In this document: positions 21,501 to 26,589 of the stretch, piece by piece
Layout of the letters: each line of letters starts with the position of its first letter
Position numbering within the stretch: position 1 is the stretch's first letter
Assembly: GCA_902770635.1 (NCBI GenBank)
Contig: CACXTX010000021.1
Coordinates: forward strand, 1-32,655
Reading direction: 5' to 3'
DNA: 32,655 bases
Source of the DNA: an uncultured Prevotellaceae bacterium
GTDB taxonomy: Bacteria; Bacteroidota; Bacteroidia; Bacteroidales; Bacteroidaceae
Notes under the pieces: generated by a model
Seen by the model: the letters and a program-made list of their open reading frames with translations, nothing else
What the model was told of the DNA's origin: nothing
Databases searched by the model: none
Translations under genes and position numbers: made by a program

Positions 21501-22131
21501 GGGCTACATGGGGTTTGTCGATACCTCGGATGATATTGTTCTCGCTGAGTGTTACGTCCCACTTATAAGCATCGGTACTGTTGACGGTATAACGGTAGTC
21601 GCCATTACCTCCGCCAAAGAGACGACCGATAAAGATATGATAGGGCTGGGTGGTCTGAGCGGTTGGACCAGTGCCTGTCGTTTCTTTACGCTCGGGAGTT
21701 GTCAGAACAAAGGTGCTGACATCCTTCAGTCCATTATGGTCTGAATGTTGGCTTTGTTCGGAAGTGGAGGAATTGTGATGACTATCTTGGTCGATACGTG
21801 AATCGGGTTTTTCCAACGAAGAGTTAATGGCTTCCAAGGAACCAATGGTTCCGGAGATGTCGTTACCACCATAGACCGCATTGATGATGATATCGCTGCT
21901 GATATGCTCACCATCGATATTGACAAAGGTACATCCGGCAACGTCAGCCTGACGGGCACCGCCAAAGACACTGCCTTCCAGACGACCGCCAAATACCTTG
22001 ACATTGGTGGAACCACCCAGGTTACCGGCATTACCACCACCATAGACATTGCCGGCAATAGTAATCTGCGCCTGCACTGCCGTAGCAGCGAGGAGCATCA
22101 ACATGCTTATTATGGAAACCTTATATCTCAT
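9550..22131 (-). CDS. Giant (4193 aa) YGGG-repeat surface protein with T9SS-like C-terminal domain
   Basis: A clear Sec signal peptide (MRYKVSIISMLMLLAATAVQAQ) precedes about 2100 residues carrying roughly 40 V(Y/F)GGG, YGGN and FGAG motif clusters. Each cluster is followed by beta-rich T-V-N-type strands, as expected of a repetitive beta-solenoid. A segment near residue 2300 reads GIGGGFVYAKN. The middle third is a set of polar, tyrosine-rich modules without recognised domains. A GLUG-like stretch (FSGTLHGDGYYLSGL, GQVYNLGVTGSF) lies at about residues 3357-3395. The last 65 residues (VRIFNVSGLCVASFNI, GVYIVHGAGARYIKKVTLQ) resemble a T9SS type A sorting domain. The gene follows four fimbrillin-type lipoprotein genes after 38 bases of 7-bp repeat. 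P. gingivalis Mfa5 is a large T9SS-exported tip protein of the same fimbria class, so a tip or surface adhesin role is plausible; this is inference. ATG at 22131 is embedded in the repeat end. Confidence 0.9.
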   Translation of the reverse strand: MRYKVSIISMLMLLAATAVQAQITIAGNVYGGGNAGNLGGSTNVKVFGGRLEGSVFGGARQADVAGCTFVNIDGEHISSDIIINAVYGGNDISGTIGSLEAINSSLEKPDSRIDQDSHHNSSTSEQSQHSDHNGLKDVSTFVLTTPERKETTGTGPTAQTTQPYHIFIGRLFGGGNGDYRYTVNSTDAYKWDVTLSENNIIRGIDKPHVARTYVDLHGGTFGSAYAGGNNATVTRAANICINNTSTPWKLAGTDDIVGNDNDIISDADLQAMGINTEFFDQMGKYNFSSVFGGNNKAAMSIRPSWHLNNGSIENLYSGGNEGAMNSPDGILLVVQPDDGGNLTVTNVFAGCRKAPVRPLLDNGQEPEVGTIEGYKFPSGLAARVLIYGGDITNVYGGNDITGKVSGGSAIGIYSSIKGCVYGGGNGSYAYTDNPALKTSPKYGDFYYNVDSLLKQKYSTWADGDFAKLATPEQKSFKSAEALNLFRPNAEQVSLRLHGTEAKPTVIGGAVYLGGNSATLKPVKSNYRIELKIGSHVYSDSVFLANNGANMIREDVLQRYNGSVTVNNENYDYSNIAFTSTSLDGTDLDETNTGKTAFAKYMDGVVMEAGPRVVFDGEDENDLDTYKDYSTYFGSFYCGGNVGSMRNNATTEININYKVIIFDKLVGGSNKALVPAADGLNVEYRGGLLGLAPNGAPKLRLNLSGLKLQPKRWKNVEDKSQLLEWNTWIGNNKDVITSTDVPAMQTGKDYNTTDADLQRRFKGGNIYGGCYESGHVNGDVVINVNGSLVDRDGTYGVFDSVAEDLVGEATLYGHQHYNITARRSGVILDEQGMDVLGTALNLFAGGYGKDSEIWGRTTVNLNRGYMFQIFGGSEQGVIGKSLEDNNATVVEDIQETTETNEQNYDYVFNNKHYTYNPAYSTVINVHGRNPGASKRADSSEDMAEAEFIYGGGFEGPIMGNTRINLGHGRVFDTFAGSCNADILGYTETYIGQWTEGTGDNATTITGFPWVRDYTYGGNDLGGLIYGSKNYADRLNSGTISKIYGYTNENQNPYQLTASAYTEYKQGRVGGIFGGCYGDYDYSTTGPYWNRIDGIGTNKKLPYMSNAFVNLSPLEDNDNNKANYLGEVYGAGQGRDGDRRGDKMQDFSYVLVDMPNTETFKDAVVFGAGSYNGVGMRQVVAANAATSVKDQASAVVDLINGKIRAAYGGSYKQGITRRTVVNVPAESTININNIFGGAYGTLILPPCDVYETNVNYKNTSEKARVTGAIYGGNNNERRSIYTHVNITSPVWSNKEKGYLGTVYGAGKGVDTWSEYTEVNLESGAKVYEVYGGGQMGHVLNAESVEKYISLYTTRPSDTIAVTDPKWKDPTRWVGGKVGGTNGALMSEYLTEWQADWKMAWTLGEYYDPTPDQGKEFPKSYINNTLTNFTNVTARPELADDAETANLFKNKTKFNTHVIINEGAVVEGYAYGGGLGVDSIPMSGDTYGTTYIALLGGVVKKDLYAAGTSGGVYDVFGAKNFTASANAYIQGGTARNVYGGGWKGNVGNHTGTTVNGKYYSMAGETTNDIDGETHVVIGIHQDYQSDIDGYGFTKGVPAIQRNAYGGGEGGAVFGEANLTLRNGYVGYVHLDAGKMQDDKGAVIDAPTPDPNAQNPTTTYPARYEAKLNDETYFDKTGKVWLGSNSLYEAGSLYGGGYIDNSSVDVSNVTMYGGHVRTSVFGGGEIAAVGRAVMIDGAPTIYKAGKTNVKLYEGNVDRNVFGGGRGYNNLGTHGSLDCDGFIFGQTEVNVYGGEVGTYAGVAKGDGNVFGGGDVGYVYSAYNLPGGSIGIGKKSGVRYDEDKEGYYYKYENNAFVNGYELTEDCKVVIEPWAKVKPDKGTVHVHESDYIAKDLTKKYVPTADLNRLSAKNGTDAATWGKLDDFGIIIHNAVFAGGNTSAGSSTANANTPSVFGNATASINDVYHRDLITLGTDHTGGLYGDGNLTLVDGYRELNITNYGTDYYTIKQEITIDEYNGLLDREADYYELRYTCMKECQDKDGTPYYPLSNEHPKASTITRDDLLTLFLKETSSGSGVYESVKYNNVDVLVNHQTEGWIPNPANDANFWKLSGVLPVYAGRLMNSVQRADFCGVFGSRMVMQGARDRVPEITDFTNYTINRVREVSLNKKASVISSDASTDKAVHGNYFGIYSNVNYLGALTSDVNFSDKRVTDNTSNPDYKAASAAYNNGGTEVASKAYGTATFYDWKAGYIKERRRNNGNSMNKVALASGVYLELTSEKSTGKELNEKDWGYITGIVELDLINVQTGIGGGFVYAKNVHKIGCSSGATQTTLTALNNGAVTRKSFTYDGADVEWETSGNFVHSTQTIIDDCYNISGKYSGSDAVPAHYWYIKGSVYVYDQYISAYTGAPNAYSETVDIPLTITAASHGTMKLVNVQPNLYAYYASQGVVLENDKKLVINDVTYYKNDPISYWDWYKLSKSEQNLFKPQTYVVKDSCKIGDKWFAPGDVMLPDEYNGYKTTAESNPQVIDSKTVPAVLKATKDANGNPVVVKNKENQDVYLAFDDAFRSSNNLSHDTGYLLTYKVNNPSKWDTWYTKREEADHSKKQKGDSDYDNHPTDYEDGPTYRLKTTSGGEVLGQLDYKKGDIISKSVEDGHKDIRYNHASWITEHAQSNPQATFEPAYIVTNEAGISSQNWNYGYTINASAVADQNENTYTVKSQYAGSVAPAFICTSTIQMDKAEFIYLNSKMSEADKNGYVARVNTAMNKISEGAGDLTTIAAIKAVTGITKEKKDTLLMLFDLKNDIKEKIQPAYYCTDPGNYGGRWYTSGVNYRGLEAWSSMSPDDRDKFIFNYDALDLLIDPYYSKNEQGTALLYTDGKKYQYDGATYDSTNDKIVPFTTSDQAKTNPASYSIVKPVDYTATYNGSSTDAEDNTDPNHLRYYMTTASGNIYRGDELDRETYESLPNEQRHYSGIVVKNGKKVDDTYHVYVVNQDFDIGTSSYSVGMVVDPKNYNATDMGSYVTELVFSSSDENKVYYYCREKYPKGAAVTPISSTVVGGAAGGIVNNEVQVGTIIASGEYGSLPNYQKNFTIHGIAPTETSTLYVSRQSDIFDLSKEKIITAIYQYDYEESDAQGNITPVSERHVVNIHINFKSGVPFVEDIKAPQLVLPGSKVGLREPNVTPGAYEVTGGGWELFCTTTDAESHVNGKEYNLATDSLFWYQNDYYVAYYAKTYLGKTYSNAVQVSVANYHDLKKVMEAKQHHYYIDHHDVKREPKIYINDYSKDASGSKNGLDLMKQLFDLSYIPKTYDEHGKPVPVASGDLKGHIPFESQVQGGNFLEFILRTNIDHTGTAWTPIANNANECFSGTLHGDGYYLSGLSNSLFDKLCGQVYNLGVTGSFTSAGIANTGEGYVENCWINTTGTPDGSVRAVFGNPSATTSGAKQIVNSYYQKGKNYSTTDEGNHGLAKAMPDSTFYNGEVAYNLNGFYLNKRYYDNNSTWKGTKKPYKYLKANADGSLLENMTSGNYPEAYAYYPLKEGAEKLYGYVENRFANGDYIYADGTIPENADERIRVVKENIGGNDVDVTYYAPIWPDDYIYFGQALNYGHVEGRTHQDVPSHIAKSSERLDLTETGNRIYRAPAYFRNSKMRVAHFNPYAVFAKTKKDVPTVKAYENMTAIDFTGKNETTTYQQNAVNTEPYANLENGAFFPPLLDDGGVRGFKNVDLTKNLLAYTQFNAEQGHENDACNVTNATVAAALGEIAYQEGNAQGDGYVEGKAAYRTVALSDPQYITGHWIQKSGDSYIAQRDHQLVDKQDFNAPISYQFATGKRMWYQRMPDNYAGQEHDMAANGKPVFRQDAGWESISLPFTAELVTTDVKGEITHFYGDKTKDHEYWLREYKGKVLKDKQESTDPDVYVANFGLPAAGTGSKEVTNTFLWDYYYNASSSSGHKQKDKNNDSYQNTYYNNARTYAGYPSLQGGTPYIIGFPGARYYEFDLSGGFEAFPTTATYQSERPEVLSKQTITFASNTGATIGVSDTEMTGVNKDGYYHRPNYLNIEMPVDGYVMSYNGDGYDKMRAEDVTAKKNKVSAFRTYFSTSATPQQAARRIIFNSSSTQLGGNDDNIQDRMGEGMDIRPGKRSVVVTSYLKQTADVRIFNVSGLCVASFNIEPGQTVKTPIYIDGVYIVHGAGARYIKKVTLQ

Positions 22132-22173
22132 TATTCACTCTTCACTTTTCACTTTTCACTGTTCACTGTTCAC
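22132..22173. repeat. 7-bp tandem repeat, six copies, filling the gene gap
   Basis: Six heptads of the form (T/C)NTTCAC on the plus strand (GTGAANA on the transcript) occupy the whole space between the two genes. The TGA stop of the upstream lipoprotein gene (22170-22172) lies inside the last heptad. The ATG of the giant gene directly abuts the first. Confidence 0.92.
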
Positions 22174-23180
22174 TGAATAGTCACTTCCGGGTTGTTCAAG
22201 TCGTCATCCGACAACTGGTAGAGGTAGGTAGGCTCGACGGTCAAGACGACCTCCTTCTTCTGACCCATTACCGGCAGTGCCCCACTCAGGTTATTGCTCG
22301 CCGTACGGGTGCTCAGCAGGTTGTTTTTCAGGTCGTACACCTCGTATTGACTCTCCAGTATGAAGTTCTCAGACAGTCCTGTACCCACCGCCACATTGAT
22401 GCCACTGCTCACACTGACACCCGTGGTAGTCAATTCTACGGGAGTAGTTGTGTTTAACAGCGTGGTAGTATAAGTCTGATCTGTGCCTTCAGCCGTATAG
22501 CTGATGGTAACGACATCCTCGGTATTTGCTGGCAGATTAATCGTTGCCGAGATAGAACTTTTGGACGTGGTCTTGATGGTCAGCGACTTCACCTTAATCT
22601 TACGCAACTGGCTATAGCGGGAACCTATCTTAAACTTAAAATCGACATGACCCAACATGTGCTCGAGGAGCAGGTTGAGGACAGTCACATCATTATAATC
22701 ACTGTTCTTATATTCAAACTCAAAAGTGCCACGAAGCGGTAATGCCGACGTCTCGTGAACCCTGACACCAGTCACAATACAGATATCCTCCGGACTGATG
22801 GGCTGGATGCCGCTGAGCTTTATCTGGCGTTGACCGAGAACCTCGCCCGTAATGCCCTCTATAGCAGGCATATAGCCGTAAAGCCAGAAATTATGCGTGC
22901 CGGGTTTTACCTTCAGGTTCTGTGCCCTCCAGTAGTGGGTGGCTGTCTCGTTATGGTATTTGAAGGCACCCTCGTACGTACCATAATCATCTTGGAGGAA
23001 CACATGGATGTCACCCATCCCACTGTCCGTTGTTCCGGCACGCGTCACTCCCCGCAGTTCAATGCGTGCATCTTCCCATTCCTCCTGTTGCTCCTGTCGT
23101 GTATCATCGGCAGAATCGGAAGAACAGGCTGTCACCAGCAACATCAGCATGCTGCCCATCAACCATCCGATATGTCTCAT
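22170..23180 (-). CDS. Fimbrillin-family lipoprotein (minor fimbrial subunit)
   Basis: The 336-residue protein starts MRHIGWLMGSMLMLLVTAC, a lipoprotein signal with lipobox LVTAC. The mature part has features of Mfa-like fimbrillin proteins: an early ELRGVTRAGT stretch, then GDIHVFLQDD, a KPGTHNFWLYGYMP strand pair and a beta-sandwich-like remainder. A GTG at 23192 is in frame but falls inside the 7-bp repeat, so the ATG at 23180 is preferred. The gene sits between another fimbrillin-type lipoprotein gene and the giant gene. It is probably a minor or tip-proximal subunit of the fimbria exported through the outer membrane and polymerised by strand exchange, as known for the family. It could instead be a surface-anchored partner of the giant protein. 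Confidence 0.8.
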   Translation of the reverse strand: MRHIGWLMGSMLMLLVTACSSDSADDTRQEQQEEWEDARIELRGVTRAGTTDSGMGDIHVFLQDDYGTYEGAFKYHNETATHYWRAQNLKVKPGTHNFWLYGYMPAIEGITGEVLGQRQIKLSGIQPISPEDICIVTGVRVHETSALPLRGTFEFEYKNSDYNDVTVLNLLLEHMLGHVDFKFKIGSRYSQLRKIKVKSLTIKTTSKSSISATINLPANTEDVVTISYTAEGTDQTYTTTLLNTTTPVELTTTGVSVSSGINVAVGTGLSENFILESQYEVYDLKNNLLSTRTASNNLSGALPVMGQKKEVVLTVEPTYLYQLSDDDLNNPEVTIQ

Positions 23181-23215
23181 TTCACTATTCACTATTCACT
23201 TTTCACTATTCACTA
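23181..23215. repeat. 7-bp tandem repeat, five copies, directly upstream of a start codon
   Basis: Five heptads (TTCACTA/TTCACTT on the plus strand, TAGTGAA on the transcript) run from the start codon at 23180 to the hairpin after the upstream gene. They belong to the same family as the array at 22132. Confidence 0.92.
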
Positions 23216-23227
23216 GGCGCTTGCGCC
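23216..23227. other. GC-rich palindrome just after a stop codon
   Basis: GGCGC-TT-GCGCC lies two bases downstream of the TAA of the fimbrillin-type gene ending at 23230 and is followed by the heptad array. There is no T-run after it on the transcript, so it does not look like an intrinsic terminator. A role in mRNA end protection or processing is possible. Confidence 0.6.
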
Positions 23228-23229
23228 GC

Positions 23230-24621
23230 TTACCAATTATATAATGAGTGTTCACTAGGTTCGGTAGTTACCCAATCCTTGAAGTGTACATCCACGATAC
23301 GCATCTTGGCCCACGCCAGGTAGGCATAGATTATCCACGTGTGGTTACGCGAGAAATAGGGTTGCCACTCATTAGGATCCGCAGGTCCCACCATTTTGAA
23401 GGTGATAGACTGCTCATCGCCATAGGCTGCAGCCCCCTTCTCCTTTACCTTATAATATATAGTACCCGACAGCTGCTTGTTGCTCTCGCGCAGATAGAGG
23501 CGTCGCTCCGTGAGACGAGGCGCCGATTCTCCCTCGTGTATCGTCAAGCCGTCAGCTATCAGGCGTTCATAGTCCTGTGCCGTACAGTCAGTCTTGTCGT
23601 TACGCAGACGGTCCCACGCATAGTGGGCAGGGTCAGCACAGATAGCCGTTTCGTCAATGGAGAACAACGAGGATGTAACAGCAGTGTTGTAGGTATCACC
23701 TATTTTATAATAATTATTATCAGGATCATATGGAATATCCAGGAACAGATTTTCCTGAGTAGGTATCATATTGGCATCAAAGGTCACCCGCGTAATCTTC
23801 AGTCCGTCGAAGTCGTTAGAGCACGAGAATATAAAGCGAGCCTTCGACACGGCACGGGCCAGCTTGACCTTTGCCATCTCAGTGGAGGAGGTGCCAAGGG
23901 TCAGCACAGGCTTGTTGCCAGAGACGGTCTGGTTAGTCAGCTTACCCGACATGGGAAGACCTTCGAAAGGCACTGCGGTGACGGGATTTGTCACACCGAA
24001 ATAGTTTTCTGCAAGCACAGCATTTTCCAAGTCAGTCTTTGCCGTGTGCTCGTCGAAGTTCAAGCCGCAGTTATTGGAGGTTACATTAGCCAACACATAG
24101 ACATCGACGGCAGGACGACTATTTAAAGAAGCAAAAGTATCGTCAATAGGCAGCTCGAACTTATACGTATCATTATCAGCAGTAGTCTGCTGGAAGGCAT
24201 TGGTCTTGAAATAGGTGACCAGCTTATGGTCTCCTGCTCCATCCTCAACAAAGTTTGCATCACACTTATTATGTGTGTACACCCATATCTGCAGCGTATG
24301 GATGGCTTTCTCCTCCGTGGGGTCTGCATCTACTTGACCAGTATTACCACGGGTGGGCACTGCCTGACCTGGGGCATAGACATAGATGTTAAGCACGGAA
24401 GAACCATCGGTAGGTGGTGTCGGAACATCTGTTCCAGAGTCTGAACCACCGGAACAAGACAGGAATAATAAAAATGAGAAATGAGTAATGAGAAATGAGA
24501 AATGTAAATGAGAAATGAAGAAATGACATTTCCCCATCAAGCCATCAAGCATTGAATTAGTGGATCCACCCCTACGAGTAGTTCCCAACACCCTATTTAT
24601 AATATATATCATTCGTTCCAT
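23230..24621 (-). CDS. Fimbrillin-family lipoprotein (Mfa-like minor subunit)
   Basis: The protein has an unusual 55-residue leader: a polar start (MERMIYIINRVLGTTRRGGS), then a hydrophobic core encoded by 7-bp repeats (ISHLHFSFLITHFSFL), then the lipobox LFLSC. The mature part has fimbrillin hallmarks: SSVLNIYVYAPG, PTRGNTG, KAIHTLQIWVY, DVYVLANVT, LPMSGKLTNQ, a KLARAVSKARFIF strand, and the common C-terminal ending TEPSEHSLYNW. These are typical of Mfa/FimB-family minor subunits. The start at 24621 is supported by similarity to the leader of the gene starting at 26568 (MRQMIYFIDKAMGTARKGGA). The gene lies fifth in the fimbrial cluster. The start codon lies in the loop of a long inverted repeat, which could affect translation. 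A tip or accessory subunit role is inferred. Confidence 0.87.
   Translation of the reverse strand: MERMIYIINRVLGTTRRGGSTNSMLDGLMGKCHFFISHLHFSFLITHFSFLLFLSCSGGSDSGTDVPTPPTDGSSVLNIYVYAPGQAVPTRGNTGQVDADPTEEKAIHTLQIWVYTHNKCDANFVEDGAGDHKLVTYFKTNAFQQTTADNDTYKFELPIDDTFASLNSRPAVDVYVLANVTSNNCGLNFDEHTAKTDLENAVLAENYFGVTNPVTAVPFEGLPMSGKLTNQTVSGNKPVLTLGTSSTEMAKVKLARAVSKARFIFSCSNDFDGLKITRVTFDANMIPTQENLFLDIPYDPDNNYYKIGDTYNTAVTSSLFSIDETAICADPAHYAWDRLRNDKTDCTAQDYERLIADGLTIHEGESAPRLTERRLYLRESNKQLSGTIYYKVKEKGAAAYGDEQSITFKMVGPADPNEWQPYFSRNHTWIIYAYLAWAKMRIVDVHFKDWVTTEPSEHSLYNW
24472..24510. repeat. Inner arm of 39-bp inverted repeat, coding for signal peptide core
   Basis: This 39-base segment of heptads (plus strand ATGAGAA type) matches the reverse complement of 24667-24705 with three mismatches. 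It encodes the hydrophobic part of the lipoprotein signal peptide of the gene ending at 23230. Confidence 0.9.
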
Positions 24622-24642
24622 TTCTCATTTATATTTTTGAAC

Positions 24643-24658
24643 TTCTGCCTTTGCGGCA
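24643..24658. repeat. 16-bp boundary element (copy 2 of 2)
   Basis: TTCTGCCTTTGCGGCA on the plus strand is identical to 26590-26605. On the transcript it forms a small TGCC-GCAAA-GGCA hairpin. Both copies sit 22-37 bases upstream of a fimbrillin-type start codon. Confidence 0.85.
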
Positions 24659-24666
24659 TCATTCTT

Positions 24667-24705
24667 CATTTGCATTTCTCATTTCTCATTCCTCACTTCT
24701 CATTT
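24667..24705. repeat. Outer arm of 39-bp inverted repeat, intergenic heptads
   Basis: The intergenic heptads read (A/G)TGAG(A/G)A on the transcript. They can pair with 24472-24510 across a loop of 156 bases that contains the start codon at 24621. Of the three mismatches, one would be a G-U pair in RNA. Confidence 0.9.
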
Positions 24706-24718
24706 GGGCCGTAGGCCC
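24706..24718. other. Hairpin directly after a stop codon
   Basis: GGGCC-GTA-GGCCC begins two bases after the TAA of the gene ending at 24721 and is followed by heptad repeats. No T-tract follows, so it is not a classical terminator. Confidence 0.6.
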
Positions 24719-24720
24719 TT

Positions 24721-26568
24721 TTACAGTATAACGTCAGTTGTTTCAGCCTGTACCCACTTCGGAGTCAGCTCCAGTCCCATCTCCAGTCGGGGTGACATCA
24801 GGTTGGGCAGCACGTTGTAGGCCTTTGCCAGACTAGTGACTGTGACGTTTACCGTCGTGACATAATCCTGAGTGAACACGCGGTTATCACAGACCTTAGG
24901 GTTATTCTCTACGTTTGTTGGCACCACCTCTCCCACCAGGTAGAACTTCGTTCCTCGATAGACCGTGCCGTTGTAGCCATAGAAGTCCTGATCGCTATTA
25001 TTCTCGAACTCCAGCACCAGCTTCAGGCTTCTGCCAGTATAGCTTTGCAGCACCAAGGTCTGGATGTAGTTTTCATTTGTAGAGGTACTGAGGTAGAAGG
25101 GGGTATCCGTCGTACCATTGGTATTCACCTGGCTATCATAGATGAAGCGCATGTCTGCCTCAGAATAAACCGGATAGACGGTCTCAGGTCGGAAGTCGAA
25201 TCCTACAGGCAGCTGACCTCCCACGATGATTCCCGTGAGCTTGAAGTTTCCTGTTCCAACCGTGACATTATTATTTTTCGAATCCTGAAGGGAAGATGCT
25301 GTTTGCTGCAGCTGTACTTTCAGCTGACCTACGCCATACTGCAAGGGGTCAAACATGGCGACTGTCTTGGTGGAAGACGTCACGGGACCTTGCGTAAAGC
25401 CGGAAAGCACAGCAGTCTCATCATTATCCGATACTTTTTTCCAGTTATTCTTTGTCGAGAAATTGTCTGACAACTTCTCACTGGATACCCATGTAGAACT
25501 GTTGCCGTAATAATAGATCTCTGCTGGATAGGTGAAACGCTCCAGGTTGTTGATGTCGGCAATGGTGGTGGTCTGCGTCTCAGGAACAAACTTAACGCCA
25601 TCCCAACGCACAACAGCTGCACCGTCGGGAAGATAGAGGGAGGCGGGGAAGTTTTTCCACTCACCTGTAGATGGATTCAACTTATTTAACTGTGCGTCAA
25701 TATTTTCAATAATCTTATCCCTTATCTGGTCATCTTCAGAATTTTCTGTCAGTGTCACTGCATTTAAACTTATCTTGAGCCCTTCCACCCATGCCTTTAC
25801 ATTAGCCGAAGAGCCAGGAAGCACCTCGCCCACCTCGTCGGAGAGCTGGTTGGTGAAGTTCTTGAACAACAACTTCAAATCGTTATTCATCGACGTACTA
25901 TTGGTGGGGTCGGCATAATCTTTCCACGTCTTGATATTCTCGCCCTCACCAATAGAGGTGTTGGCAATGTCAGTAAGATAATCTGCCAGTTGTTCGGGTA
26001 GAGTCTTCACCTGCTCAGTTCCTAAATAGTCAGATGCGCTCTGAATAGTCCTCAGACGGAAACTGATGTTGGCAGGCTGATAGTCGTTGAAGGTAGCATC
26101 CAGTACCCCCTTCAGCCATGAAGAAACGTTAGTGTTGGAAGAGGCGTATGCTAAGATGGCATTAGTGCCTTGGCTGAACTCACAAGAGGAAGTGAAGAAG
26201 GGATAGGAATTGCGAGGCTGGTCGAAATAGCCAATAGGGGTCGAGGTGCATACGTCGCTGACACCTACGGGTACACTCACATTCTCCACTGTAAAAGGAA
26301 TAGCACACTGCAGGGCTATATTGTTCTCCGTTCCCACAGTATATCCAGAAGCCATACGGGTAATACCCGAAATGCCTGGCGAAGCAGCCTTCGTCACCGT
26401 CAGGGCAAAATCGACGGAAACAGGCTGGTATGCAGTCGGCTGGGGAACATCGTCGTTGGCACAAGAAGCGAAGAGCAAATGAGAAATACAAATGACAAAT
26501 GAGGAAATGGCCCCACCCTTACGAGCAGTTCCCATTGCCTTATCAATAAAATATATCATTTGTCTCAT
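24721..26568 (-). CDS. Fimbrillin-family lipoprotein, paralogue of the major fimbrillin
   Basis: The 615-residue protein has a leader similar to the next gene's (MIYFIDKAMGTARKGG) and a hydrophobic stretch FVICISHLLF, then the lipobox FASC. It parallels the major fimbrillin at 27866-29815 in order and motif: LPDGAA, FTYPAEIYYYGNS, YGVGQL, LTGIIVGGQ, and a C-terminal LAKAYNVLPNLMSPRLEMGL against LQKAYSTIPDLRSTQMVFGL. It is therefore probably an Mfa1-type structural or minor shaft subunit that arose by duplication. By family knowledge such proteins are lipoprotein precursors that assemble by donor-strand exchange after proteolytic processing. It sits after the anchor gene, where Mfa3/Mfa4-like accessory subunits are found in P. 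gingivalis. Start codon ATG at 26568 is preceded by AGGAATTAGGA. Confidence 0.87.
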   Translation of the reverse strand: MRQMIYFIDKAMGTARKGGAISSFVICISHLLFASCANDDVPQPTAYQPVSVDFALTVTKAASPGISGITRMASGYTVGTENNIALQCAIPFTVENVSVPVGVSDVCTSTPIGYFDQPRNSYPFFTSSCEFSQGTNAILAYASSNTNVSSWLKGVLDATFNDYQPANISFRLRTIQSASDYLGTEQVKTLPEQLADYLTDIANTSIGEGENIKTWKDYADPTNSTSMNNDLKLLFKNFTNQLSDEVGEVLPGSSANVKAWVEGLKISLNAVTLTENSEDDQIRDKIIENIDAQLNKLNPSTGEWKNFPASLYLPDGAAVVRWDGVKFVPETQTTTIADINNLERFTYPAEIYYYGNSSTWVSSEKLSDNFSTKNNWKKVSDNDETAVLSGFTQGPVTSSTKTVAMFDPLQYGVGQLKVQLQQTASSLQDSKNNNVTVGTGNFKLTGIIVGGQLPVGFDFRPETVYPVYSEADMRFIYDSQVNTNGTTDTPFYLSTSTNENYIQTLVLQSYTGRSLKLVLEFENNSDQDFYGYNGTVYRGTKFYLVGEVVPTNVENNPKVCDNRVFTQDYVTTVNVTVTSLAKAYNVLPNLMSPRLEMGLELTPKWVQAETTDVIL

Positions 26569-26589
26569 TCCTAATTCCTATATTTAAAG

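Noticed and set aside
10477-21744. Plus-strand open frames of 170-380 codons opposite the giant gene
   Set aside because: They are antisense shadows of repetitive codons; the minus-strand frame shows consistent YGGG motifs, a signal peptide and a sorting-like tail.
24706-24718. Stop-adjacent hairpin as an intrinsic terminator
   Set aside because: No T-run follows it on the transcript, and clearly related genes continue downstream at operon-like spacing.
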